Assembly: GCF_900110925.1 (NCBI RefSeq)
Contig: NZ_FOFP01000026.1
Location: 1-46,191 of the forward strand
Length of the DNA: 46,191 bases
Direction of reading: 5' to 3'
Source of the DNA: Pseudomonas cuatrocienegasensis
GTDB lineage: Bacteria > Pseudomonadota > Gammaproteobacteria > Pseudomonadales > Pseudomonadaceae
This document shows positions 12,179 to 22,316 of this stretch, in pieces. Every line of letters starts with the position of its first letter. Position 1 is the stretch's first letter. Below the pieces are notes generated by a model. It saw only the letters and a program-made list of their open reading frames with translations, did not search any database and was not told the DNA's origin. The position numbers were made by a program, and so were the translations under genes.

Positions 12179-12643
12179 ATGACCCCGTGCAAAGGCTTAA
12201 AAGGCCTGTTCGCTGGGCTGATGCTGGCAGCGGCGGTGCCTGCAGTAGCGGATACCGATGCGCAATTTCGCCTCAATGAATTACTGTCCAGCGACGCTGA
12301 GTACCGTGAAACCTGGCAATCGCTGGTCGAGCACGAAAGCCGCCTGCCGGAATGGGTGCTCAACTTGAGTGGCGTGGCTACGCCCATGAACGCCGTCGAA
12401 GACGATGGTGATCGCTATCTGGTGGGCCAACTGTGCGAAACCGAGCGCTGCGATAAGCGTCTGTATGTCGCCTTCAGCTGGGACAAGGACAGTGCCTATG
12501 CGCTTTACGTGCAGGTGCCGGCCGGTTTGCCAGCCGACAAGTCGCCTAGCCAACACGCCGACAAACGCTGGTTTGGCGAGCCCGACGAGACCCAGCAGGC
12601 GATCCTCGAAGAAGCGCTCAAGCGCGACCCCACCTGGTATTAA
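12179..12643 (+). CDS. Ivy-type lysozyme inhibitor, periplasmic
   Basis: 154 residues with a signal peptide (about 1-24, ending VPAVADTD). The body has TWQSLVEHESRLPEWVLNLSGVATP, a C-x4-C loop (Cys86-Cys91, QLCETERCDKR) and FSWDKDSAYALYVQV. This is the layout of the inhibitor of vertebrate lysozyme family, whose members block lysozyme with a disulfide-closed loop. The ATG at 12179 has AAGGAG upstream. Its position beyond a DUF1328 gene next to algB matches my recollection of P. aeruginosa, where one of two Ivy homologues lies near algB. Lysozyme binding itself is inferred; the loop differs from the classic CKPHDC. Confidence 0.72.
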   Translation: MTPCKGLKGLFAGLMLAAAVPAVADTDAQFRLNELLSSDAEYRETWQSLVEHESRLPEWVLNLSGVATPMNAVEDDGDRYLVGQLCETERCDKRLYVAFSWDKDSAYALYVQVPAGLPADKSPSQHADKRWFGEPDETQQAILEEALKRDPTWY

Positions 12644-12757
12644 GGCGTCTGGCACAGCGACTAGCGCCGCTTGATCCAGAGGCGTATCGCGCACGACCTC
12701 AGACCCCCTCACCGCCTCTGGCACGTTATCATCCCCGGCATTGACTGGAGGTGATGC

Positions 12758-13987
12758 ATGCTCAACGGCCTGTGGCTGAGTTTTTTCGTGGTGGCGGCAA
12801 TCGCCGGCTTTTCGCGCTGGCTAATAGGCGATGACCCTGGCGTGTTCAGCGCCATGGTGGAAAGCCTGTTCGCCATGGCCAAGCTGTCCGTTGAGGTGAT
12901 GGTGCTGCTGTTCGGTACCCTGACCCTCTGGCTGGGCCTGCTGCGTATCGCCGAGCAGGCCGGATTGGTGAATGCCTTGGCGCGGGCCCTCGGGCCACTG
13001 TTCGCGCGGCTGATGCCCGAAGTGCCACGGGGCCACCCGGCGCTCGGGCTGATCACCATGAACTTCGCCGCCAACGGCCTGGGATTGGACAACGCCGCCA
13101 CGCCCATTGGCCTCAAGGCAATGCGTGCGCTGCAGGAGCTGAACCCCAGCAGCAACACGGCGAGCAACGCGCAGATCCTCTTTCTGGTGCTCAACGCATC
13201 CTCGTTGACCCTGTTGCCGGTGACCATCTTCATGTACCGCGCCCAGCAGGGCGCGCCCGACCCTACCCTGGTGTTCCTGCCGATTCTCCTGGCGACCAGC
13301 GCCTCGACCCTGGTCGGCCTGCTGTCGGTGGCGCTGATGCAGCGCCTGCGCCTGTGGGACCCGGTGGTACTGGCCTATCTGATCCCCGGCGCGCTGGCCC
13401 TGGGCGGCTTTATGGCGCTGCTCGCCGGGCTGTCGGCCACGGCTCTGGGCGCGCTGTCCTCGCTGCTCGGCAACCTCACCTTGTTCGGCATCATCCTGCT
13501 ATTTCTGCTGCTGGGCGCGGTAAAGCGGGTACCGGTCTACGAGCAGTTTATCGAAGGTGCGCGAGAGGGCTTCGATGTCGCCAAGAGCTTGCTGCCGTAC
13601 CTGGTGGCGATGCTCTGCGCGGTCGGCGTGCTGCGTGCTTCCGGGGCTCTGGAATTCGGCCTCGATGGCATCCGCTGGCTGGTCGAGTGGGGTGGCTGGG
13701 ACACCCGCTTTGTCGATGCACTGCCAACTGCTCTGGTCAAACCCTTCTCTGGCAGTGCGGCCCGCGCGATGCTGATCGAAACCATGCAGACCCAGGGTGT
13801 CGACAGCTTTCCGGCGCTGATCGCCGCGACCATTCAGGGCAGCACCGAAACCACCTTCTATGTGCTGGCCGTGTACTTCGGCGCCGTGGGCATTCAGCGC
13901 GCCCGCCATGCGGTGGGCTGTGCCCTGCTCGCCGAGTTTGCCGGCGTGGTGGCGGCTATTATGGTGTGTTACTGGTTCTTCGCCTGA
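12758..13987 (+). CDS. Fused SpmA/SpmB-like nucleoside-recognition (Gate) membrane protein
   Basis: 409 residues, very hydrophobic. The N-terminal half has the SpmA-like block MNFAANGLGLDNAATPIGLK then AMRALQELNP. The C-terminal half has the SpmB-like block KPFSGSAARAMLIETM and IQGSTETTFYVLAVYFGAVG. In Bacillus these are two proteins, SpmA and SpmB; fusion in one chain is common in Gram-negatives. The role is unsettled: family members are transporter-like and the name comes from sporulation, which does not apply here. GGAGG precedes the ATG. The gap after the Ivy-type gene is 114 bp. Confidence 0.82.
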   Translation: MLNGLWLSFFVVAAIAGFSRWLIGDDPGVFSAMVESLFAMAKLSVEVMVLLFGTLTLWLGLLRIAEQAGLVNALARALGPLFARLMPEVPRGHPALGLITMNFAANGLGLDNAATPIGLKAMRALQELNPSSNTASNAQILFLVLNASSLTLLPVTIFMYRAQQGAPDPTLVFLPILLATSASTLVGLLSVALMQRLRLWDPVVLAYLIPGALALGGFMALLAGLSATALGALSSLLGNLTLFGIILLFLLLGAVKRVPVYEQFIEGAREGFDVAKSLLPYLVAMLCAVGVLRASGALEFGLDGIRWLVEWGGWDTRFVDALPTALVKPFSGSAARAMLIETMQTQGVDSFPALIAATIQGSTETTFYVLAVYFGAVGIQRARHAVGCALLAEFAGVVAAIMVCYWFFA

Positions 13988-14022
13988 CGGGCAAGCTGAG
14001 TTGCGATGCCGAAGGTGGCTGC

Positions 14023-14049
14023 TCAAGCAGCAGTGGTTCCAGCCGACAA
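14023..14049 (+). promoter_or_regulatory. FliA (sigma-28) promoter for the chemoreceptor
   Basis: TCAAG (14023-14027), 14 bases, then GCCGACAA (14042-14049). The flagellar sigma consensus is T(A/C)AAG, 14 bases, GCCGATAA, so only one base of the -10 differs. Transcription would start near 14060, about 30 bp before the ATG. This places the receptor in the motility regulon. Confidence 0.65.
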
Positions 14050-14088
14050 CTGTACTATCGTTGTATGTTTAAAGGCCGAGGTATAGGT

Positions 14089-15702
14089 ATGTGGTCGGTT
14101 CGTGCGCGTTTGATCAGTCTGGCGATGACCATGCTGCTGAGCTGCCTGGTGATTGGGGTATTCGGTCTCTACGGCTTGAAGAGCACCGTGGCTGGCCTCA
14201 ACACCGTCTACCTGGATCGCGTGGTGCCCCTGCGCGACTTGAAGCTAATCGCCGACTTATATGCCGTGCAGGTGGTCGACGCCAGTCACAAGGCGCGCAA
14301 CGGTAACTTCAGCTACGCCGAAGGATTGCGTGAAATCGAAAAGGCTGAAGCCGATATTGAGCGTATCTGGCAGGCTTACCTGGCCACACATTTGATCACC
14401 GAGGAGCAGCGCCTGATCGAGCGCATCACGCCGCTGATGGCAGCCTCCCAGGAGCCCTTGCAGCGTCTCAAGGCCAGCCTGCGTAATAACGATTCTGCGC
14501 TGCTCGATGGGTTTGTCCGCGATGAGCTCTATGCCCTTATTGACCCGCTCTCCGGCCTGTTTTCCGAATTGATCGAGGTGCAACTGGGCGAAGCACGTCG
14601 GCAGTACGAGCTGGGCCAGGCCACGTATGCATCTAATCGCCTACTGGTGTTCTCGTTGGTACTGCTAACCCTGGGTGGTGGCGCCTTGTTCGCTTGGCTG
14701 ATTGGCCGGCAGTTGCTCAGGCAACTGGGTGCCGAGCCGGTCGAGCTGGAGCAGCGCGCTCGCATGGTTGCCGAAGGGCAACTGACGGCTACGGCGCAAC
14801 AGGGTGAACCGACGGGCGTATTACGTTCAGTAGAAACCATGCGCAAGAACCTGCACGGCATGATCCAGCAGATCAGTGGCGGCAGCGAGCAGATCGAGAC
14901 GGCTGCACTGCAACTGGCGACGTCCGCCGATCAGGTGCTCATTGGCGCCAATCAGCAGGCGGCTGTCGCCTCCAGCATGGCCGCTGCCGTGGAGCAATTG
15001 TCCGTGAGCATCGGGCAGATTGCCGACAGTGCCCAGCAGGCTGACAGCACGGCACAGGTGGCGGGTGATGCCAGCGAGGCGGGGATGCAGGTGATGGGCG
15101 AAGCCCTGCGCGAGATCGAGCAAGTGGCCCAGATGGTGGCAAACAGTGCGAGCGATATCGATGCCCTGGCTGCGCAGTCGGCCACTATTACCAGCATTGT
15201 TGGTGTGATCCGCGGTATCGCTGAGCAGACTAATCTGCTGGCCCTTAACGCGGCTATCGAGGCCGCGCGTGCGGGCGATCAGGGCCGAGGTTTTGCCGTG
15301 GTCGCCGATGAGGTGCGCAACCTGGCAGCGCGTACCGCGCAGTCGACCACGGAGATCGTTAGCCTGGTTTCGGCGATTCAGACCGGCATGGGCACGGCCC
15401 GCGAGAGCATGGCCAGTGGGCGCGAACGGGTCGGTTCAGGGTTGCAGTTGGTGGGCCAGGTGGGCGAGGCCATGGCGCGGATCAAACACGCACTGCGCGA
15501 CAGCCAGGTCGCGACCGGAGGCATTGCGTTGTCGCTCAAGGAGCAGCGCGCGGCCAGCGACGAGGTGGCGCTGAACGTTGAGCGTGTGGCGCAGATTGTC
15601 GAAGAAAACACTGCCGCGCAGCAGGGCATTGCCCAGTCTACCCAAGCCCTGCAGGCCCTGGGTTATGATCTGGCTCAGCTGACCCGACGCTTTCGCCTTT
15701 AG
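14089..15702 (+). CDS. Methyl-accepting chemotaxis protein
   Basis: 537 residues. TM1 (about 9-31), a periplasmic helical domain of about 150 residues (four-helix-bundle type), TM2 (about 182-205), a HAMP-like linker (QLGAEPVELEQRARMVAEGQ), then a long cytoplasmic coiled coil. The tip near 375-410 is canonical (EQTNLLALNAAIEAARAGDQ, then GRGFAVVADEVR). GAGG lies 7 bases before the ATG at 14089; another ATG at 14065 would add eight residues. No C-terminal CheR-docking pentapeptide is seen (it ends TRRFRL). The ligand is unknown. Confidence 0.92.
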   Translation: MWSVRARLISLAMTMLLSCLVIGVFGLYGLKSTVAGLNTVYLDRVVPLRDLKLIADLYAVQVVDASHKARNGNFSYAEGLREIEKAEADIERIWQAYLATHLITEEQRLIERITPLMAASQEPLQRLKASLRNNDSALLDGFVRDELYALIDPLSGLFSELIEVQLGEARRQYELGQATYASNRLLVFSLVLLTLGGGALFAWLIGRQLLRQLGAEPVELEQRARMVAEGQLTATAQQGEPTGVLRSVETMRKNLHGMIQQISGGSEQIETAALQLATSADQVLIGANQQAAVASSMAAAVEQLSVSIGQIADSAQQADSTAQVAGDASEAGMQVMGEALREIEQVAQMVANSASDIDALAAQSATITSIVGVIRGIAEQTNLLALNAAIEAARAGDQGRGFAVVADEVRNLAARTAQSTTEIVSLVSAIQTGMGTARESMASGRERVGSGLQLVGQVGEAMARIKHALRDSQVATGGIALSLKEQRAASDEVALNVERVAQIVEENTAAQQGIAQSTQALQALGYDLAQLTRRFRL

Positions 15703-15751
15703 GGTTTGTTGACGCTTGGTTCGCGGCTTGCGACGAAACCTCAACAGACCC
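15702..15751. terminator. Hairpin between convergent genes, probable bidirectional terminator
   Basis: GGGTTTGTTGA (15702-15712) pairs with TCAACAGACCC (15741-15751) with one mismatch, enclosing further short complementary arms. It sits exactly between the chemoreceptor stop and the end of the minus-strand gene. T-runs are weak, so efficiency is uncertain. Confidence 0.5.
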
Positions 15752-15757
15752 TTGGCC

Positions 15758-16777
15758 TCAATCAACTCGAAAGCGCAGCACACCAATCATCTGCCCGGCC
15801 TCGGTGAGCACCTGGACCTGCCAGCGCCCGGCAGGCTCGGCGGGGAAGTTCTGCTTGTGGGTCCAGGCGCGATAGCCATTCTTGCGCCCGCCGTGGATGT
15901 CCAGAGCGATCCGATCCACTTCCTGGCCGTTGTGCCGCCAGACGTGGTAAATCCGCTCATCGAGACCACGCGGGGCGTTGATCGCGGTGTAGGCGAACAG
16001 CCCGGTACTGCGCAGCGCTTCGCTGCTGACCTGCTGCAAGCCTTCGCCCGGTGAGCGATTGGCGTCGTCGAACTGAGTCGTCACTGCCACTTCGGTCAGC
16101 CACAGCGTCGCGGGCGGCACCCAGGTGCGCGCCAGCCAGCCACCGGCGCCCAGGGCCAGGGTCAGGCCGATCAACAACAGTCCACGCCACCAGCGGCGCA
16201 CGGTAATCAGGCCGAGCAGGCTGGGAAACGACAGCAGCACGGCAGCGCCCAGGGCCAGCTGGTAGCTCTGCGGTGTGGTCAGTTTGAGGATGATTGGCAG
16301 GGCCGTGAGCAGCACGGCGAATAGCGCCAGGGTGTGGTACGCCAGGTACAGCCAGCGCCGTGGCGCCAGCCAGCGGTAATACAGTGGGTCGACGATCGAC
16401 ACCAGCGCAGCGCCGGCGAGCAGGCCGCTGAACAGCAGTTGGCCGCTGTTCCAGGTGGTGGTGATAAAGAAGAACGGCAGGACGAAGAACAGGCTTTCCT
16501 GGTGGATCATTTGCGTCGCGTAGCGCAGCAACGGGGGCGGCAGCTCGAAACCGAACCAGGCGGCGATGCGTTCGCGCAGGACATTTTCGAGAAACAGCCA
16601 CAACCAACTGACCAGCATCACGGCGGCGAGGACCCGCGCCAGTTCGGCCTGGCGATCGACCAGCAGAAAACTGCCGACCCCGGAAACGAAACCAAATACC
16701 GCAACCGCACCGGGATGCCGCTGGATCAGCGCAATCAGACGCAGGACGATGTGTTTGCAGTGGCTCAGGGCGCTCAA
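15758..16777 (-). CDS. DUF5924/DUF2914 membrane protein
   Basis: 339 residues. Six or seven hydrophobic helices occupy about 15-220, then a soluble C-terminal domain (about 225-339) contains IYHVWRHNGQEVDRIALDIHG and YRAWTHKQNFP ending VLRFRVD, the DUF2914 type. The arrangement matches proteins called DUF5924 in pseudomonads; function unknown. The frame starts at a TTG (16775-16777) after GAGAG, and no ATG or GTG is well placed upstream, so the start is tentative. It appears monocistronic and is divergent from the TRAP transporter genes. Confidence 0.75.
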   Translation of the reverse strand: MSALSHCKHIVLRLIALIQRHPGAVAVFGFVSGVGSFLLVDRQAELARVLAAVMLVSWLWLFLENVLRERIAAWFGFELPPPLLRYATQMIHQESLFFVLPFFFITTTWNSGQLLFSGLLAGAALVSIVDPLYYRWLAPRRWLYLAYHTLALFAVLLTALPIILKLTTPQSYQLALGAAVLLSFPSLLGLITVRRWWRGLLLIGLTLALGAGGWLARTWVPPATLWLTEVAVTTQFDDANRSPGEGLQQVSSEALRSTGLFAYTAINAPRGLDERIYHVWRHNGQEVDRIALDIHGGRKNGYRAWTHKQNFPAEPAGRWQVQVLTEAGQMIGVLRFRVD

Positions 16778-17066
16778 GAGGCTCTCGCGGATTGATCAAT
16801 GGCGGCGCGCAGGATACTGCATCGGCGCATGGCATGCGGTTGCCATTCGCCGCCGTTTATCTGCGCCACTGCCTTCGCGCCGAGCACACGTGGCATAGTC
16901 GCAAAAGCTGCGCCAGGCGGGGTCTGGCACGGCTGGTTACATCCGTGCAGCGGCTTTTATGGCCAGGAATCACGCAAAACGCTCGCCAGCGGTTAGACTT
17001 TCAGGCCTCCGTGCGTGGCCCACGAGGTGCGTGCGGATCAACAACAACCAGAAAAGGAAACTTCCC

Positions 17067-18038
17067 ATGAAAGGCAAATCCTTGGCATGGGCCCTGTCGG
17101 CTGCTCTCGCGGGTATCACCCTGAGTGGCGCAGCACAGGCCGAAGATAAATTCGTCACCATTGGCACCGGCGGTCAGACCGGCGTCTATTACGTGGCTGG
17201 TCAGTCCATCTGCCGTTTCGTCAACCGTGCCTCGGCTGAGCACGGCATCAAGTGCAACGCCCCGGCCAGCGGTGGCGGTGTGGCCAACGTCAATGGCATT
17301 CGCAGTGGCGAATTCAACTTCGGCATCATGCAGTCCGACCATCAGTACAAAGCGCTCAATGGTGTGGCGCCGTTCGCCGCCGAAGGCGCAATGAGCGACA
17401 TCCGTGCAGTCTTCTCGCTGCAGAGCGAGGTGTTCACCATCCTCGCCCGCCGCGATGCCAACATCAAAAGCTTCGATGACCTCAAGGGCAAGCGCGTCAA
17501 CATCGGTAACCCGGGTTCGGGTCAGCGCGATACCCTCGAAGAAATCATGGCTGTCAAAGGCTGGGAGCGTTCCGCGTTTGCCCTGGCGGCTGAACTCAAG
17601 CCCGCCGAGCAGGCTTCTGCTCTGGGTGACAACAATATCGATGCGATGACCTACTTCGTCGGTCACCCCAACGGCGCCATCCAGGAAGCCACCACCACCA
17701 CCGACGCGGTGCTGGTACCGGTGACCGGTGCTGACATCGACAAGCTGCTGGCCGAGAAGAGCTACTACACCAAGGCTGACATCCCCGGTGGCCTGTACAA
17801 AGGCAACGATGCACCGACTCCGTCGATTGGTGGCAAGGCTGTGCTGTCCACCTCCGCCAGTGCCGACCCGGAAGTGGTCTACCAACTGGTCAAGTCGGTA
17901 TTCGACAACCTCGATCGCTTCAAGCGTCTGCACCCTGCATTTGCTGACCTGAAAGAAGAAGACATGATCAAGGTTGGTCTCACCGCACCGCTGCATGAAG
18001 GCGCTGCGCGCTACTACAAGGAACGTGGCTGGCTGTAA
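17067..18038 (+). CDS. TAXI-family TRAP transporter periplasmic binding protein
   Basis: 323 residues with a cleavable signal peptide (about 1-25, ending GAAQA). The mature start FVTIGTGGQTGVYYVAGQSI is characteristic of the TAXI solute-binding family, followed by NFGIMQSDHQY and a KGKRVNIGNPGSGQRDT loop. These proteins deliver small organic acids (glutamate or dicarboxylates in known cases) to a TRAP permease; the ligand here cannot be read. AAGGAA precedes the ATG. The permease gene lies 138 bp downstream beyond a terminator-like hairpin. Confidence 0.93.
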   Translation: MKGKSLAWALSAALAGITLSGAAQAEDKFVTIGTGGQTGVYYVAGQSICRFVNRASAEHGIKCNAPASGGGVANVNGIRSGEFNFGIMQSDHQYKALNGVAPFAAEGAMSDIRAVFSLQSEVFTILARRDANIKSFDDLKGKRVNIGNPGSGQRDTLEEIMAVKGWERSAFALAAELKPAEQASALGDNNIDAMTYFVGHPNGAIQEATTTTDAVLVPVTGADIDKLLAEKSYYTKADIPGGLYKGNDAPTPSIGGKAVLSTSASADPEVVYQLVKSVFDNLDRFKRLHPAFADLKEEDMIKVGLTAPLHEGAARYYKERGWL

Positions 18039-18112
18039 TTCGGACCGGCCTTGGCGATGCCAGGCCGGCTCCAGGGTCCGCGGTCGCCGGACCTGACCTA
18101 CGCTTGAACCAA

Positions 18113-18140
18113 GCCCGCGTGCCGTAAGGCCGCGGGTTTT
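18113..18140 (+). terminator. Intrinsic terminator/attenuator between binding protein and permease genes
   Basis: CCCGCG (18114-18119), a bulged T, GCC-GTAA-GGC (18121-18130) and CGCGGG (18131-18136) form a 9-bp stem with one bulge, followed by TTTTGCTGTTTT. Partial termination here would make far more binding protein than permease from one promoter, as transporters of this kind need. Confidence 0.7.
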
Positions 18141-18176
18141 GCTGTTTTCCGATTACTCGAATGCAGGTTCCATCCC

Positions 18177-20744
<2,568 letters not shown>

Positions 20745-20760
20745 CGGCGGGACGCATGAC

Positions 20761-20791
20761 AAAGGGCAGCTTCGGCTGCCCTTTGTCGTTT
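20761..20791 (+). terminator. Intrinsic terminator after the TRAP permease gene
   Basis: AAAGGGCAGC-TTCG-GCTGCCCTTT is a perfect 10-bp stem with a UUCG tetraloop, followed by GTCGTTT. It lies 16 bp after the permease stop and closes the TRAP transcription unit. Confidence 0.85.
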
Positions 20792-20898
20792 ATGGCTGTC
20801 GCTCAGGGCTTGCCCGGGGTCGCGTCGAGCACCGCCGTGCCAGGCCCGCGCCGGTTAGCGTAAGGGCTACAGCCCAACGGACCCGGAGCGCCCCAACC

Positions 20899-22209
20899 AT
20901 GACAGCAGCCCTTGCCGACAGCCCCAATGTCGACCCCGCCACCCTGCGCAAGGTAATCGCCGCCTCGGCCATCGGCAATTTCGTCGAGTGGTTCGATTTT
21001 GCCGTGTACGGCTTTCTCGCCGTGACCATCGCCAGTCTGTTCTTCCCGCCGGGCAACGCCTCGCTGGCGCTGCTGCAGACCTTTGCGGTGTTTGCCGTGT
21101 CCTTCGCCCTGCGACCGCTGGGTGGGATTTTCTTTGGCATTCTGGGCGACCGCATCGGCCGCAAGCGCGTGCTGGCCTTCACCGTCTTGCTGATGGCCGG
21201 GGCGACCACGCTGATCGGTTTGCTGCCCACCTATGCCTCAATCGGCCTGTTCGCTCCGCTGCTGCTGGCCCTGGCACGTTGCGCCCAGGGCTTTTCCGCC
21301 GGCGGTGAGTACGCCGGGGCCTGCGCCTTTGTCATGGAGCACGCACCCACCGAGCGCAAGGCGCGTTATGGCAGCTTCGTCCCGGTCTCGACCTTTATGG
21401 CTTTTGCCTGCGCCGCCGCGCTGGTGTTCGGCCTGGGGTTGCTGCTCAGCGAGGCGCAGATGCAGGCCTGGGGTTGGCGCCTGCCGTTTCTGATCGCCGC
21501 GCCCCTGGGCTTGGTCGGCCTGTATATGCGCCTGCACCTGGATGAGTCGCCGGCCTTTCGCGCCCTGGCGGCGCGACCCCTGGCCCAGCACTCGCCGTTG
21601 CGCGAAACCCTGGGCAGCCATGGCCGGACCATCGTCTGCCTGTCGGCGTTTATCTCGGCCACGGCACTGTCGTTCTATATGTTCACCACCTACCTGACCA
21701 CCTACATGCAGGTGGTCGGCGGGGCTTCACGACCCACCGCGCTGCTGGCCAGTTTGATGGCGCTGCTGTTTGCCGCCGCGCTCTGCCCCTTTGTTGGCCG
21801 TTACTCGGATTGGGTCGGGCGCAGGCGCACCATCCTGACCGCCTGCCTGTGCCTGATTCTCGCGGTGTACCCCGCATTTATGCTGGCCGGCTCGGGTCAG
21901 TTGCTGGCCTCGGCCCTGGGGGCGATGTTGCTGGCGGTGGGCGCGGTGACCTGTGGCGTGGTCACCGCCGTGCTGCTGTCCGAGCAGTTCCCCACGCGGG
22001 TGCGCTACACCGCCTCGGCCTTTACCTACAACCTGGCGTACACCATTTTTGGCGGCACCGCGCCGCTGATCGCCACCTGGCTGATTGAGCTGAGCGGCCA
22101 GCGTATGGCCCCGGCCTATTACCTGATAGCCATCGCCGTGCTGGCCCTGGTCGGTGGTCTGTCGTTGCCGGAGTCGAGCAAGCGCTCGCTGAATTATCAG
22201 CCGGCATAA
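20899..22209 (+). CDS. MFS transporter, metabolite:H+ symporter (MHS) family
   Basis: 436 residues, about 12 helices. It opens with IGNFVEWFDFAVYGFLA, the MHS/ProP-type signature, has the loop 2-3 motif GDRIGRKRVLAF and RCAQGFSAGGEYAGACAF in helix 4, and repeats a similar loop in the second half (GRYSDWVGRRRTI). Relatives carry citrate, alpha-ketoglutarate, proline/betaine or shikimate. The substrate cannot be told. It stands alone after a strong terminator, 107 bp before recC. Confidence 0.9.
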   Translation: MTAALADSPNVDPATLRKVIAASAIGNFVEWFDFAVYGFLAVTIASLFFPPGNASLALLQTFAVFAVSFALRPLGGIFFGILGDRIGRKRVLAFTVLLMAGATTLIGLLPTYASIGLFAPLLLALARCAQGFSAGGEYAGACAFVMEHAPTERKARYGSFVPVSTFMAFACAAALVFGLGLLLSEAQMQAWGWRLPFLIAAPLGLVGLYMRLHLDESPAFRALAARPLAQHSPLRETLGSHGRTIVCLSAFISATALSFYMFTTYLTTYMQVVGGASRPTALLASLMALLFAAALCPFVGRYSDWVGRRRTILTACLCLILAVYPAFMLAGSGQLLASALGAMLLAVGAVTCGVVTAVLLSEQFPTRVRYTASAFTYNLAYTIFGGTAPLIATWLIELSGQRMAPAYYLIAIAVLALVGGLSLPESSKRSLNYQPA

Positions 22210-22316
22210 CTGGTAGCAGCAGGCGACGGTCATGCAAGCGACATGGCCTGTCGCCCTGGCCTGCCAGACTGGGTACCCTAGGCGTTCGCCTTGCCGTCAC
22301 GGACGCCCCGCCCCCG

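Noticed and set aside
12720..12740. TGGCACGTTATCATCCCCGG as a sigma-54 promoter before the SpmA/SpmB-like gene
   Set aside because: The -24 half looks right, but no GC occurs at the required ten-base spacing.
12709..13233. 174-residue minus-strand frame opposite the SpmA/SpmB-like gene
   Set aside because: No homology recognised, no ribosome site, and the plus-strand gene has clear family motifs.
13354..14088. Long upstream extension of the chemoreceptor frame
   Set aside because: It overlaps the SpmA/SpmB-like gene in another frame; the FliA promoter and GAGG site place the start at 14089.
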